Shown here piece after piece: positions 1-10,565 of a DNA stretch of 64,000 nt. Numbering within the stretch: the first letter of the stretch is position 1; every line of letters starts with the position of its first letter. The notes beneath the pieces were generated by a model. The model saw only the letters and a program-made list of their open reading frames with translations, did no database searches and was not told the DNA's origin. The translations under genes were made by a program, and so were the position numbers. This DNA comes from Powellomyces hirtus. Taxonomy: Eukaryota > Chytridiomycota > Chytridiomycetes > Spizellomycetales > Powellomycetaceae. The stretch is from positions 153,436 through 217,435 of the forward strand of contig JAHLKG010000034.1 of assembly GCA_025526995.1 (NCBI GenBank), written 5' to 3'.

Positions 1-537
1 AAAAATATATTATCAGGGCTACCCAAATCCACATGAACAAGCCCGGAATGGCATAGTATCCCCATCAATTTGAGGTAACGCCCCCGCTGAGTGCAACTAC
101 TGCATATAATCACGACAGAGTGTCACGCAACCATCTCCCGTCTCGTACCCTCAACGGCCTCCAATGGCGGGCTCACTCGTGGCTTCCAACATCACACAGT
201 GCAGTTGATCGGGAAACAAAGATCGAATTTGCATGTCCGTTTCTGAGCCTTCCCGATCGCAACACACGCTGGACGGGCGTGACTTGCATCTGATCAATTC
301 GGAGGCAACAGTCCTGCTGGGTGCCAGTGCGTTGCAGGGCCCCCCTGCCGCGTTTAGCGGCAGGGGGCCCGGCCGCTATACCACTTAGCTATAGTTCCCG
401 ATGACAGAACCTGCATTTCCAACGCAGGTTTGTGTGAAAACGCGGCGATAGCCAGGTGCGCCTTGTTAACCCTAAAGGATTTATCTACGGTGATACTTTA
501 AGGCAAACCTGCGTTGGAAATGCAGGTTCTGTCATCG
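1..537. other. Intergenic, inverted repeats upstream of tRNA-Cys
   Basis: No coding region is recognisable. The stretch holds a GC-rich hairpin (about 337-370, arms of 13-14 nt around a short loop) and the left arm (370-432) of a 63-nt perfect inverted repeat. The right arm (504-566) runs into the 5' half of the tRNA-Cys gene. Confidence 0.6.
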
Positions 538-566
538 GGAACTATAGCTAAGTGGTATAGCGGCCG
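370..566. repeat. 63-bp perfect inverted repeat containing a reversed 5' half tRNA-Cys
   Basis: Positions 370-432 are the exact reverse complement of 504-566, with about 71 nt between. The right arm consists of 34 nt of 5' flank plus the first 29 nt of the tRNA-Cys gene. The left arm is therefore a reversed, truncated tRNA gene with its own flank. Identity is perfect, so the duplication is recent or kept by gene conversion. Confidence 0.9.
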
Positions 567-609
567 CCTGCAGAGCGGCAGGTCCTGAGTTCAAACCTCA
601 GTGGTTCCT
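538..609 (+). tRNA. tRNA-Cys(GCA)
   Basis: The 72-nt stretch folds as a cloverleaf. The acceptor GGAACTA pairs with TGGTTCC (one G-T pair). The D stem is GCTA/TAGC, the anticodon stem GCCGC/GCGGC with loop CTGCAGA (anticodon GCA), and the T arm CTGAG-TTCAAAC-CTCAG. The discriminator base is T, as expected for tRNA-Cys. No intron is present. The 5' half is duplicated in reverse at 370-398 and the 3' half is duplicated directly at about 648-690. Confidence 0.93.
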
Positions 610-647
610 CATCGCGCAGTTTCCTTTTTTTTTCTCACAAATGTCAA

Positions 648-690
648 TGAGGCAGGTCCCGAGTTCAAACCTCAGTGGTTTCTCATCGCG
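648..690 (+). pseudogene. 3' half tRNA-Cys fragment
   Basis: This is a near-copy of tRNA-Cys positions about 575-617: GGCAGGTC, a TTCAAAC T-loop, CTCAGTGGTT and the following TCTCATCGCG flank, with a few substitutions. The 5' half is absent, so it cannot make a tRNA. Confidence 0.75.
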
Positions 691-1894
691 TTGCACCCAA
701 GGTTTTTTTGTCTTTATTCCTCCTTCTCCCACAAATGTCAATAGCGCGGTGATTCAATTTTTGCCATGCCTTGCTGTCGAAAAAACTGTTTGCTGGTGGC
801 AGGCACCAGCATGCGGTAGATGTACAAAGGAATGTGGGGCACTCGGCTTTGATGTGATGTGGAAGATCACGGTACTTCGGACATCGATCAATTCGCTACT
901 GTAACTCACCCGCATAGATACCAGATACCAGCCAACAAACAACAGTGAGAGAGCGAGACCCGAGTTTGTAAAACAGTCCTGGGTCAATGGAACCTTGGGG
1001 GTGATTTCATATGTTCATAATTAGTCCTCTCGGTTCGCTCTGGATATGAGTTTGAATATCAGATGTAGTTGACGAGCGCCAAGGGAACCATTCTCGTATT
1101 CTATTCAGTAATAACAATTTGTGATCCCATAATTTGAAAATATCATATTCCCAGTGAAAAGTTGTAAACGGACCACTCTTCCAAGTTCATATGCACGCCG
1201 ATCATACTAAAAAACCCTGTCTAGACAGGACGGACAGAGTGGTGGCCAGAGCCCTCTGTTTTTACGTTGCAAATTGCGCGGTAAAAAGTGCATTCACGCT
1301 CCACTCTGAGTGAAGAGCCTGCGCGGTTCAAAATGCGGTGTCGCGAGCCACTCCATAAGCACGACGAATTCGGTTTTGGCAACGTCAAGTGGGTCGGCAT
1401 GCAAAGTGGTGATTTGTTTCAGTGACAGTGTCTCCGCGCGAGCTTGTATGATATGGGATTCGGGTGGGAATTCGCGGGATTCTCGATTGGATGATGCCCA
1501 CAGGGGACTGGCGACTAAGAGAGGTCTGTGACGGAGCGAGCAGTGGGGCAGTGGAATGTACGCAAAAGTCGACTGTTTGGCTGGTTGGCAACAGCACATT
1601 CTTGATGAGCGTCGCCGAGCATTCCGCAATCCCTCGACCCGCCTGGGCATTTGTCATGTGGGAGGCGCAGAGGGCTGAGCACCGTCTTCTCCTCTTCCTG
1701 TCCGGGGATCCTCCGCAGAGCTGCCATTTTGTGCGCCAAAAGCAATACGAAAGAGATGATCGGAATCAGAGATTCCTCCTTTAATATTCTCTTTCCAGTT
1801 CTTCTAACTTCGTTCGCCGGATGGAAGCAGCCTGTCGACCTGCCTGTCTTTTCGATCCTCGTCATGGTCGAGCGCCTGGGGGGTTCCAAATTCC
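691..1894. other. Intergenic, nothing recognised
   Basis: Only short overlapping open frames on both strands, without recognisable domains or plausible splice structure. It probably holds the 3' region of the NTH1-like gene. Confidence 0.5.
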
Positions 1895-3186
1895 TCATTT
1901 CTTCCGGCTCTTTGTTCCAATCTTTGGACACCGCTCCTTGACCGGACACGTCGCGCAGCCCGGGTTCACCGCACTGCACAGCGTCTGCCCAAACCCTACC
2001 AGCAACGGGTTCACCGGCCCCCACAGTTTGCGCGGCATCACGAGCTGCAGCGCGCGCATGGTGTGCTCGGGCGTGCGGGTGGCAACCCAACCTAGACGAT
2101 TAGCGATCCGGTGCACGTGTGTGTCGACCCCAATAGCCACGTTCCTGAATAACAAACCAGAATCAAATGTTAGAGGGGGCATGATTGCAAGGAAAGCGCC
2201 GTGGAGGGGTTCGCCAAACGACTTACTCTTTCCACGCATTTGACATGACCAAGGCAGCAATTTTCGGCCCAACACCCGGCAACGCCTGCAACGTTTCAAA
2301 CGTCGGCGGTATATCCCCACCATACAATTCCACACACATTGCACTCGTGCCCATCAACGCTTTCGTTTTCTGGTTCTGCATCCCAATGGTCTGCAAACAC
2401 GCCTTGATGTTGTCCACGTCGGTGGCCAGGAACGCTTCGGGCGTCATCCCGTCGGGAAACTTTGCCTGCAACGTCTTCATCACAGGACCGAGTTTGAGAT
2501 CGGGGGTTTGCGCCGAGAGAATCAACGCGACGAGAACTTCGAACCGGTAGACCTGGGAGAGATCCGAGCGCGTCAGGACATTTGGGTAGCGCGTGAGGGG
2601 AGCAGTTTGCACACACCTTGTCTCCAAATTCTTGTCGACCAAGACTCGAACACCCGCACCAATCGACAGGCGCAACGACACCTTTGCGGTATGCTTCGAT
2701 TGCGGCAAAGACTTCCTGATGCTCCTGTGTCCAATTTGGTGACAGTGATGCTTCTTTGTCGCCTTCTGCTTGGACAAGAGCAGCAAACGCAGAGTCTAGC
2801 TTCAATTTTTTTTCCAATTTGAATTTCATATCTTCTACTTGTCCAGACGACTCCTCGCTGAACGTCTCTTCCTTGACCATGATCAACTCCTTTTTAATCA
2901 CGTCCTCTTCGTTTGCCCCCCCTTCGGTTTTTATGGTCATCAACCTCGACTTGTCATCGTCCTGGTATGAAATCTCCACATGCTTGTAGACGCGATGTGA
3001 CCTCGGCAGTGATGTTACTTTCTGCACAGCGCCTTTCGCACTTGTCCTTTTCGCAGCGGACGCGCCGGCAGCAGAACGTTGTTGCTTGACTTGGCGGCTG
3101 AACGTTGGAATGGCGGTGAGAGGGGTCGCGGTGATGCTGTTGGCGAGTGGACGTGCGGCTCGAGGACGCAGACCGGGTCGTGCCAT
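1895..3186 (-). CDS. NTH1: Endonuclease III-type DNA glycosylase/AP lyase
   Basis: Base-excision repair enzyme that removes oxidised pyrimidines and nicks the abasic site in nucleus and mitochondria. Three exons (3186-2617, 2552-2227, 2144-1895) splice in frame to 381 aa. The first ~150 residues are a basic, low-complexity N-terminus that may carry targeting signals. The HhH motif with the catalytic Lys is [10 protein letters not shown], followed by the helix holding the catalytic Asp, [14 protein letters not shown]. The C-terminus has a complete [4Fe-4S] ligand set (C-X6-C-X2-C-X5-C in [17 protein letters not shown]). Ends on the usual short basic tail. It is divergent from ATG101 with 280 bp between start codons, so the two probably share a promoter. 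Family assignment is firm; dual localisation is inference. Confidence 0.93.
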
Positions 3187-3466
3187 CTTGCAAAGGATTT
3201 TATGTATTGGTCAGATATCTATCGCCCCGGGGAGGGGATAAAACGCTCTGGGAGTGTGCAATTTCTCAAGTGTGCAGTAGAGACACCAAATGTAGGCTGT
3301 CTGCTGCGCACAAATTTAGGCGAAAATCGCGTGACGTCCGTTATCACAGCGCTTTTCCTAATTCTTTTTTCTTTTTCATCCCTCCGCCATTTTGCTGCAG
3401 GAGAGAGACAGCACGTTGGGAATAGCAAAGCAGAAGGAGGAGGACAGGCATAGCCGCATAGATACA

Positions 3467-4585
3467 ATGGCTCCAGAACCACCAAACGGTAGGTGCATCG
3501 AAGTCGATTCACTCAACACATCCCTCTGACTCCCGCACACAGTCATTCCATTGGAACTGACAGTGGATCGATATTACCTTTCCGCCGTTCTGAAAGGTAC
3601 GTAGCCCTGAGCTTCTCTCACAAACCCTCAGCTTCTTTCCGTCACGGAATAATTAGAATATCGTCCCCTCCCTCCCGCTGTCAGCCCTCCTTCACTCCAT
3701 CCTCTTTCACAGACGTTTCACCTCGGAACGGCCCGTCGACGTGGATATCGATGCTTTGAACGTAACCTACGTATGTACATGTGTATAAGTTCTACCGTGA
3801 TGCAAGCGAGTGCTCCAAACTGGGAGAGAGAGGGGTGGGAAGAGCCCGTTGAATGACAGAAGTATTCATGCTATCGTGTCCTCGTCGATTACAGGCCCGC
3901 TTGGAAGATGTTGAAGTTGAGAGAGCCGTGGAAGACAAAGTGCGGTCTTTTGAACGACTTGTTGAGCCCATGTCGGGTCGGAATAGAGGACAGGTGGGTG
4001 TGCAGCAACAATCAATAGGGTACTGCCCTCCCTCAATCATGTCTAATGTGTGATACTCATGTGGAAATATAGATCGCAATCATGTTCTTTGCCCGCCGTC
4101 CCAAAAAGTCTTGGTTCACGACTTCAGAAGAAGAAGTCTGCTGGGAGGTAAAACACCGTCAAGGAGCTAAAGTCTTCTTTTCATCATATTGCTCACTCGG
4201 TCTTTGCATTTGGCCAGCAATGGGCATTGACCATCTCCATCCGCGACTCGCTTTCCGAACGCTCGCAACTCGGGTCTCGCCGAACCTTACAAACTGACCT
4301 CGTTGCGGCGCTAACGGCGATCTCGACTGTCACAAATGAACAGAAGGATCATATCCCACCGCTCGTGAGCAATGACCCGTTTCCATTTCAGGTATGCATG
4401 ACCTTGGGACAGATGCCTGACTCTGTGCCTCAAAAACAATCTACTCAGCTTCATATAACCTCTTCCTTTGTTCTTCTTCTCATGGATTTTGCTAGATCAT
4501 GGTGTCGTCTCATACAGACGCGTCCTGGGCATCCATGTTCAAGCAAATGATATCCTCGGGCGGGCCATGGCTTTCTACCACTTGA
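3467..4585 (+). CDS. ATG101: Autophagy-related protein 101 (HORMA fold)
   Basis: Subunit of the Atg1/ULK1 autophagy-initiation complex; it pairs with the HORMA domain of Atg13. Seven small exons join in frame: 3467-3488, 3543-3596, 3685-3770, 3895-3993, 4073-4147, 4218-4391, 4496-4585, giving about 199 aa. Family hallmarks are the opening beta strand LELTVDRYYL, the helix ALLHSILFHRRF, and the WF-finger segment FFARRPKKSWF followed by EEEVCWEQW. Near the C-terminus stands HIPPLVSNDPFPFQI, typical of fungal Atg101. Presence of Atg101 implies the S. pombe/animal type of initiation complex rather than the S. cerevisiae Atg29-Atg31 type. Exon 1 is only 22 nt. Confidence 0.92.
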
Positions 4586-4967
4586 TCACATCCTAAAGAA
4601 TAGCCGCCACCAACATCATCATATTGTACATGCAGCGGGAATCAGATTGCAAATATTGTACATTGTAAATATAAACTGTAAAACATAGCTGTGCGCTATG
4701 AGTGCTGGTAGATGTGTTTGCTGCTCATAGTAGGATTGTGGCCCAACAATGAAGGATGAGGTTACTATTCGAGTCTGGGTGGAGTTCTCTGTCATGTCTT
4801 TGCCTCTCTTTGTTTCTTTGTTTCTTGGCAGGAGGAGCCCAAGAGAGACAAACAAAACGGAGATTGGTGGACGCCACAGACGCGTCAGCAACGGACTGCT
4901 GATGACAGAACGACCAGCCTCTCAAACCCTCTCAAAAATTTCCACCATTCCTTCACATCAGAATACC

Positions 4968-5906
4968 ATGGACAGTAGGTGCACCCCGCATGTCGACACT
5001 CTGTGCTTGGAAACTATAAAGATGGGTCTCTGATAGTCGCATTTTCCTGGTGGTTTCTAGAGCATTTGTTCAATCTCAAATTCACTGCCAAGACTTTGCA
5101 GCGGCAGGCAAAGAAGTCGGCGAAAGATGAGGCGGCTGAGAAAGCCAAGTTGAAAAAGGTACATGGGGGCGAACATGGACATATTCATACCATAAAGAAA
5201 CAAGAAGACAACTATTCAACAAGTTGACCAAAGTGGCAAACAAGGGCATGCCATTCAGAGCTTCTAACTCTTTCCTATTTCTGTGGATTTGTCTTTCAGG
5301 CCATCCAACAGGGCAACATGGAGGGCGCACGGATCTATGCCTCGAATGCAATTCGGAAAAAGAATGAATCGCTCAACTTGCTACGGCTGGGGTCGCGGAT
5401 CGATGGGGTGGCGGCGCGCGTTCAGACGGCTGTGACGATGCGAAAAGTGTCGCAATCCATGGCTGGCGTCGTTAAGGGCATGGAGAAGGCTATGAGCAGC
5501 ATGAATCTCGAGCAGGTATGCCTTCGAGGGGGGGGGGGGGGCAGAGAATGAGGAAATGTGACTATGCCAGAGGGCCACTCATCACAAGTGTCTTTCCTTG
5601 ATGTTTGTCTGGCGATTCCCGCCACAGATATCGATGGTTATGGACAAGTTCGAATCCCAATTTGAGGACTTGGACGTGCAAACGCAATACATGGAATCCT
5701 CGATGGGTCAATCAACAGCCATGTCGACACCGCAGGATCAAGTAGAAGACCTGATGCAGCAGGTGGCGGACGAGAACGGCCTCGAGTTGCAGATGGAGAT
5801 GCCGGGCGCCGCCACGGGAACACTGAATGCGGCTGCAGGAACAGCGACTGTCGAGAAGGAACAGGACGAGCTGACGGAGCGGTTGGCAAAGTTGAGAAAT
5901 GGATGA
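4968..5906 (+). CDS. DID2: ESCRT-III associated CHMP1/Did2 (Vps46)
   Basis: Late-acting ESCRT-III subunit that recruits the AAA ATPase Vps4 in endosomal sorting and abscission. Exons are 4968-4974 (7 nt), 5061-5158, 5300-5515 and 5628-5906. The 7-nt first exon gives MD and the first base of a Lys codon; the product then opens with [19 protein letters not shown], the basic alpha-1 helix of the family. The core [20 protein letters not shown] is highly conserved. The protein ends with [12 protein letters not shown], a textbook MIM1 motif for the Vps4 MIT domain. About 199 aa, normal for the family. Intron 3 contains a G14 run (5528-5541). Confidence 0.94.
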
Positions 5907-6321
5907 AGGAGAGAGTGCAAGCCAGATTGGTTTTTATGTTCAAGGGGCATGAGAAGGCTTTGATTTCGCAGTTATAGAACGTCTCCGGCACAGACTTTCT
6001 CTTCTTGAGCTTCTTTGTTCTTTCATATCGTGAACCAGTTCTTTTTTTTTGGTGATATGTAACCACATCCTTCGAGGTCAGACGCCTGAACTCAATGCGG
6101 GATACCTGATTAAGCGGCTGATGTGTATTGGGCTGTGTACGACAATCTTGCTAGAACATTTCGTGCAGAAACAAATATATCCTACTCCGTGAAGTCTCTG
6201 TCTATGCTGCTTTCCTGTGTCGCGCGCTTCAGTGGCTGTGAAAACCATTTCATCTTATCTTTCGCTGTCGCTTTTGACATTTCACGCCAGTTCTACATGA
6301 ATACAGTTAGAAAGAAATATA

Positions 6322-7487
6322 ATGGCCCCTCTCTCGGCAACCTCAGAAGGCGCTACAGCACTACCGAAACCCATACTCGTTGGCGACGGTGCTGGCATCT
6401 CCCCCGAGCGCTACGTCGGGTTCTTCGCCGGTCTCGCCTCAGGCGCAACCAAACTTATTGTTGGGCATCCCTTTGGTGGGTTGACAAAAACAGCATTACT
6501 CTGGTTTCCTCTCCGCTCATAAACTCTTCGCAACCAACGCAAACAGACACGGTCAAAGTCCGCCTCCAAACGGACGCCTCCTCAGCCCGCTTCAATGGCG
6601 CTATCGACTGTCTACGCACCACCGTCCGCCGCGAAGGGCTCCGAGCGCTCTACAAGGGCGCCACACCGCCCCTCATGGGATGGGCCCTCATGGACGCTGT
6701 GCAAATGGGAACGCTCAATAATTTGCGATACCTGTTGAGCGACGGCGGGAAGAAGAAATTAAGCGTGCCTCAACATGCACTGGCGGGACTCGGGGCGGGG
6801 ATTGTTGTTAGTTTTGTTGCCAACCCGGTCGAAGTTCTCAAGGGCCGCTTGCAGGTTCAGTATGACAAGGGGAAGACGTTGTATAAGGGACCTGTGGATT
6901 GTGCGAAACAGTTGGTAAGAAGATCTCTTCCGAGTGTGAGTGGGAGGATGAACGGCCACTCATCATGTGTTCCATCGTCCCCTGCAGATCCGCAATAACG
7001 GCATTCGTGGCTTGTATAAAGGTCTCTCTGCCTGCCTTCTCTTTCGCAGCTTCTTCTGGGTGCTGTGGGGCAGTTACGAAATCTACACGCAACTCCTGAC
7101 TTCTTCCTCGTATGTCCCGTCCAACATGATCCCCTTTCTCGCGGGGGGTGCCGCAGCCAATACATTCTGGACCATCTCCTTTCCAGCCGGTAAAAGACCC
7201 GAGCTTTCCAGACCCCCACAACCAACGGTCCATCCATACCCTCCTAACCTGCTGTTCATTTCACCTTTGCAGATGTCCTCAAACAACGCATGATGACACA
7301 ACCGGACACCTACCCCCGCAAATACCCGACCCTGCTGTCTTGCATACAACAGACTTGGCGAACCGAGGGCGTCCGAGGATTCTATCGCGGATTCGTCCCG
7401 TGCTTCTTGAGAAGTTTTCCGACCAACGGCGCCGCGATCTTTGTGTTTGAGACGGCGATGAGAGTAGGAAGAGACTTTGTGCAATAA
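6322..7487 (+). CDS. Mitochondrial carrier family (SLC25) protein
   Basis: Inner-membrane solute carrier. Four exons (6322-6475, 6547-6914, 6988-7189, 7273-7487) give 312 aa. The three carrier repeats each carry the PX[D/E]XX[K/R] signature: HPFDTVKVR, NPVEVLKGR and FPADVLKQR. Each is followed by the G-rich half of the motif (EGLRALYKG, NGIRGLYKG, EGVRGFYRG). Length is typical. The sequence resembles the ornithine/carnitine/Ymc group, but substrate cannot be fixed by eye. An ATG upstream (6123) opens a frame without carrier features, so the start at 6322 is preferred. Confidence 0.9.
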
Positions 7488-8064
7488 GCAAAGGGAGGCA
7501 GAGAATGAATGTTGCATGTGAGGCAGAGCAATGGAGGCGCCGGCCTCATGCAAGCAAGTGTCGGAGTGCGAAAGTGGGATGCGCAGACGACGAAGAAAGG
7601 CTGCGAAAGACTAGACCTTGTGCCGCGGCCCGATGGCTCGCAAGGTCGTTTCATGTCGGTTTCGCCGCAATGCACCAGGGTTCCTGTGTTCTTCTCGGAC
7701 GTCCTCTGGCCCGGAATTCCTCTTGGCAAGGGGAACCGACTTATGATGCGAATTGACACTGAACACGGTGACGACCTTCGCGGCGCAATTCCGCGAGACA
7801 AGAAACACCGCCGACTATCGATATCCGTTACTTTCCCTCCTCGCGCGATAGCGCGAAGCGAGTAGATCAGGACACTGAACATCTGGACATCTGATAGAGC
7901 ATGTTGGCATTGCCTCGTTGCCGTTGGAACGAGGGCGCATAACCCAGTAGAATTTTTTTCTTGACCCATCATCATCCTGGTTTGCCATTGATCGCGGGGC
8001 ATCGCAATGATGAAGGCAGCTCTCGGCTCTCGTCTTCACAGGCTCTCGCAAAAGACAAAAACAA
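7488..8064. other. Intergenic, nothing recognised
   Basis: Overlapping open frames up to about 200 codons run on both strands here, but none shows a domain or supported splice sites. Probably the 3' region of the carrier gene and spacer. Confidence 0.5.
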
Positions 8065-8138
8065 TGGTTTCTACCAGGTTCGAACTGGTGCCCTTCTGTG
8101 TGTTAGACAGATGTGATAACCAACTACACCAAGAAACC
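8065..8138 (-). tRNA. tRNA-Val(AAC)
   Basis: On the minus strand the 74-nt stretch gives a full cloverleaf. The acceptor is GGTTTCT/AGAAACC, the D arm has GTAGTTGGTTA, the anticodon stem is TCTGT/ACAGA with loop CTAACAC (anticodon AAC), and the T arm is ACCAG-TTCGAAC-CTGGT. The discriminator is A. No intron. Confidence 0.95.
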
Positions 8139-9845
8139 TTGATAGGAGCGTAAGCGATTTCTAGTACAAATGCCTATTACTGTTAACGAACCAAAAAAGT
8201 CTTTTATTACATGCACCTGACCTGCAAGAATGGAGAGCGAAGATCCTACTCATCATCACCGTGAGAGGTCCTGACCCAAGAAGTAAGAACTATACTCCTA
8301 CTTTCCACATAGTACTGTACACATAGTGACAGTAAAGATAGCCCTCGGATGGAATGCCAGGAGACGGCTTGTTGGATTGCTGTGACACCCTTGCACTATG
8401 GGACAAAAACTGAGACGCAGCCTCATTGATATATGAATCGGCAAACTGCAATGGCCCTGACATTCGCTTCTTTAGGACTCTTGGGACAGTGTAAAGCTGG
8501 TTTTGCACCCATGTTATCCGATTTCCCCGACTGGTGCGCTCATTGCCCCAGACTCCTCTGTCGCCGCCAATCCAGCCACCGATTTCGCTTCATTGGCCGT
8601 TCGCCCGCTCCTTATCCTCTTTAGATCACGAACTGTGGGAATTGAGTGGCTCTTCAAGGTAAATGAATCGGAATATATTCCTCTATGCAGTCAACATCGA
8701 CAGTTTTGTTCTCTCCCTTTCTGTGCGGTAGATCCGGTCCTACAGCATTAGTCCTCATTAACGGTGATGTCCAGTGCCGTCTTCCAGGGGACATTTCAAC
8801 TCTCGCCCCTCTGTGGCACCGCAGAATAACTGGCATAGCGGAACATTACAAACCAGTCACTGCATTCTTCTACCGCCACTCCCTCGTTCGCACAAGCGAC
8901 AGTTGCTGCGCGCAAGTTCACACGAGCGTATTCTTCTCACACAAATGCAACAATGCATCGGGGCTGTTCGGGCGGAAAACGGTCACACCCGGTTCATGGC
9001 CATGTGCTGAATGGACTTTCATAAGACTCTGTACGTACTTCTCTCCCCTGCTGTCTCGTTCGCCCCCGCAACAGTTGCTGTGCATTTTCACACGAGCATG
9101 GTTCCTACGCATGCCCTGGGGCCTGAAATCTAAAGCCTCGACCATGAGGTTCCCTGTGGGAAACATATTATGCGATTGAAAGAGATCCTGGGACACAGTT
9201 TCTCAACTGGGCTTGAGCATATCGCCGTTTCACGCAGATGCGCAGCATGGGAATGTGCTGCTCGCAGATCTTTCCCCGCTACGTGGTAAGCAAATCCATG
9301 ATGTTCCCATCAGACTTTACATGTACGTAGGAAGCAGAACAATGTCACCGCCTCCTTTCGATGTAACCTCTGAGCAACTGGCCTCTCAAGCACCAATCAT
9401 GCCGAAAGACCAGCGCGAACGGTACTTTAATTCTGCGCACCATCCGGATACTAGACACCGCTATGCCACTCTGAGACTAGTGCGGGTCCTTTATCAGAAT
9501 CACGGAGGCGATGGTAAAGGCATAAGCACGCATAGAAGTGAAGAGAAAAGGAGAAGGCGAAGCGCGGAGGATCGAACGTTTATAGCCGCAACCCGCGAGT
9601 GGCGCAGCTGAGCGCGTAAATGTGCTGACATGATAATGTCCAGACGGTTGACGACTGCGCGCTGATTCCAATTCGATAAGAGTTGGCGGAGGATGGTATA
9701 TTTACCATGGGAAGGCACTGCCAGTGATGCAAAGGGGATCCAATGCTAACTGCGGCATCGATGTTGGTCCTGCTTTGCATACTGTTACAAAACAGCCGTA
9801 AGCCGGTAAATATCTCTTGCATTTGACAATGGTCCGCCCTCCACC
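8139..9845. other. Long stretch without a supported gene
   Basis: Open frames up to ~165 codons occur (for example 8685-9179 and 9213-9611, plus strand) but show no domain and no convincing introns. An imperfect direct repeat (near 8880-8940 and 9055-9110, sharing CTCGTTCGC, CAGTTGCTG and TTCACACGAGC) is visible. A 23-nt tRNA box-A-like fragment lies at 9594-9616. Confidence 0.4.
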
Positions 9846-10467
9846 TCAGCCCTTCTTCCCGTCGTCCAACAACATTTTCCAGTTATCCTTGTCCAGATTG
9901 TTGATTGCAACTTCAACAACGACTTTGTGCAGTCCCCGGTGAATTGAGGAGAATGTGCCCGTCTGATCAATGTAGACGAACGACTCTGTCAATGTGATTG
10001 GGACAAAGCATCCCGAAGCGGAGGAACTCGCGCCAGAGAGAGGATGGAAGAGCAGCGACGCATTGATTCGCACATAAAAGGACTGAAGCTTGGATAAATT
10101 TTCCCTGGACTACTTTAGTACTTGGCTCTTGGATGGACAAGTGGTTCCACAGGCGTTTAAATAAATTGAATCTCAACGCAGGAAGCTGAGTGCTTTTTTG
10201 ACCGGCCGTCTGGCCTGGGACAAAATTCTCAACGACGGGGGGTCTCCCCTGGTCATGTGATTGACAAACGGAGCAATGTATACATACTGCGGTGCTGTAC
10301 CGACCGACAGCAATGAATTGAATGGGTTCGGGGGGTCGATAGGCGGGGATACTACCCAATATACTGAGTGAGATTTGTTGAACGGCAAAGGCGCCGTAAA
10401 TTTGGGAAAGGCTGTTTCTCTCCGTTCAGAGTACCTCTTTGAGAGACTTTTGCGCAGTCGACATTCT
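9846..10467 (-). CDS. Unidentified spliced gene (tentative)
   Basis: On the minus strand a short start exon (MSTAQKSLKE, ATG near 10465) is followed by protein-like segments in changing frames, and by a convincing last exon of about 77 codons ending at 9846. That last exon reads SFYVRINASLLFHPL and, further on, ESFVYIDQTGTFSSIHRGL, ending DNWKMLLDDGKKG. An acceptor (CTTCAG) precedes it near 10088. I do not recognise the family and could not fix the middle exons. It would be divergent from the Nro1/Ett1 gene, with about 100 bp between starts. Confidence 0.4.
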
Positions 10468-10565
10468 CGGAGGGCTCCGCGTCTTGTCACGTGGATTCTC
10501 ACGAAGAAGGAGAAGCAATTTACTGTCACGCTCAAAGAGAACTAAAGAGTTGTGATTGCATAAAG

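Noticed and set aside
1515..2090. 191-codon minus-strand frame
   Set aside because: It overlaps the last NTH1 exon in another frame and has no domain; a shadow.
9560..9616. Possible tRNA (box-A-like on plus strand, GTTCGATCC on minus strand)
   Set aside because: The two motifs are on opposite strands and no cloverleaf can be drawn.
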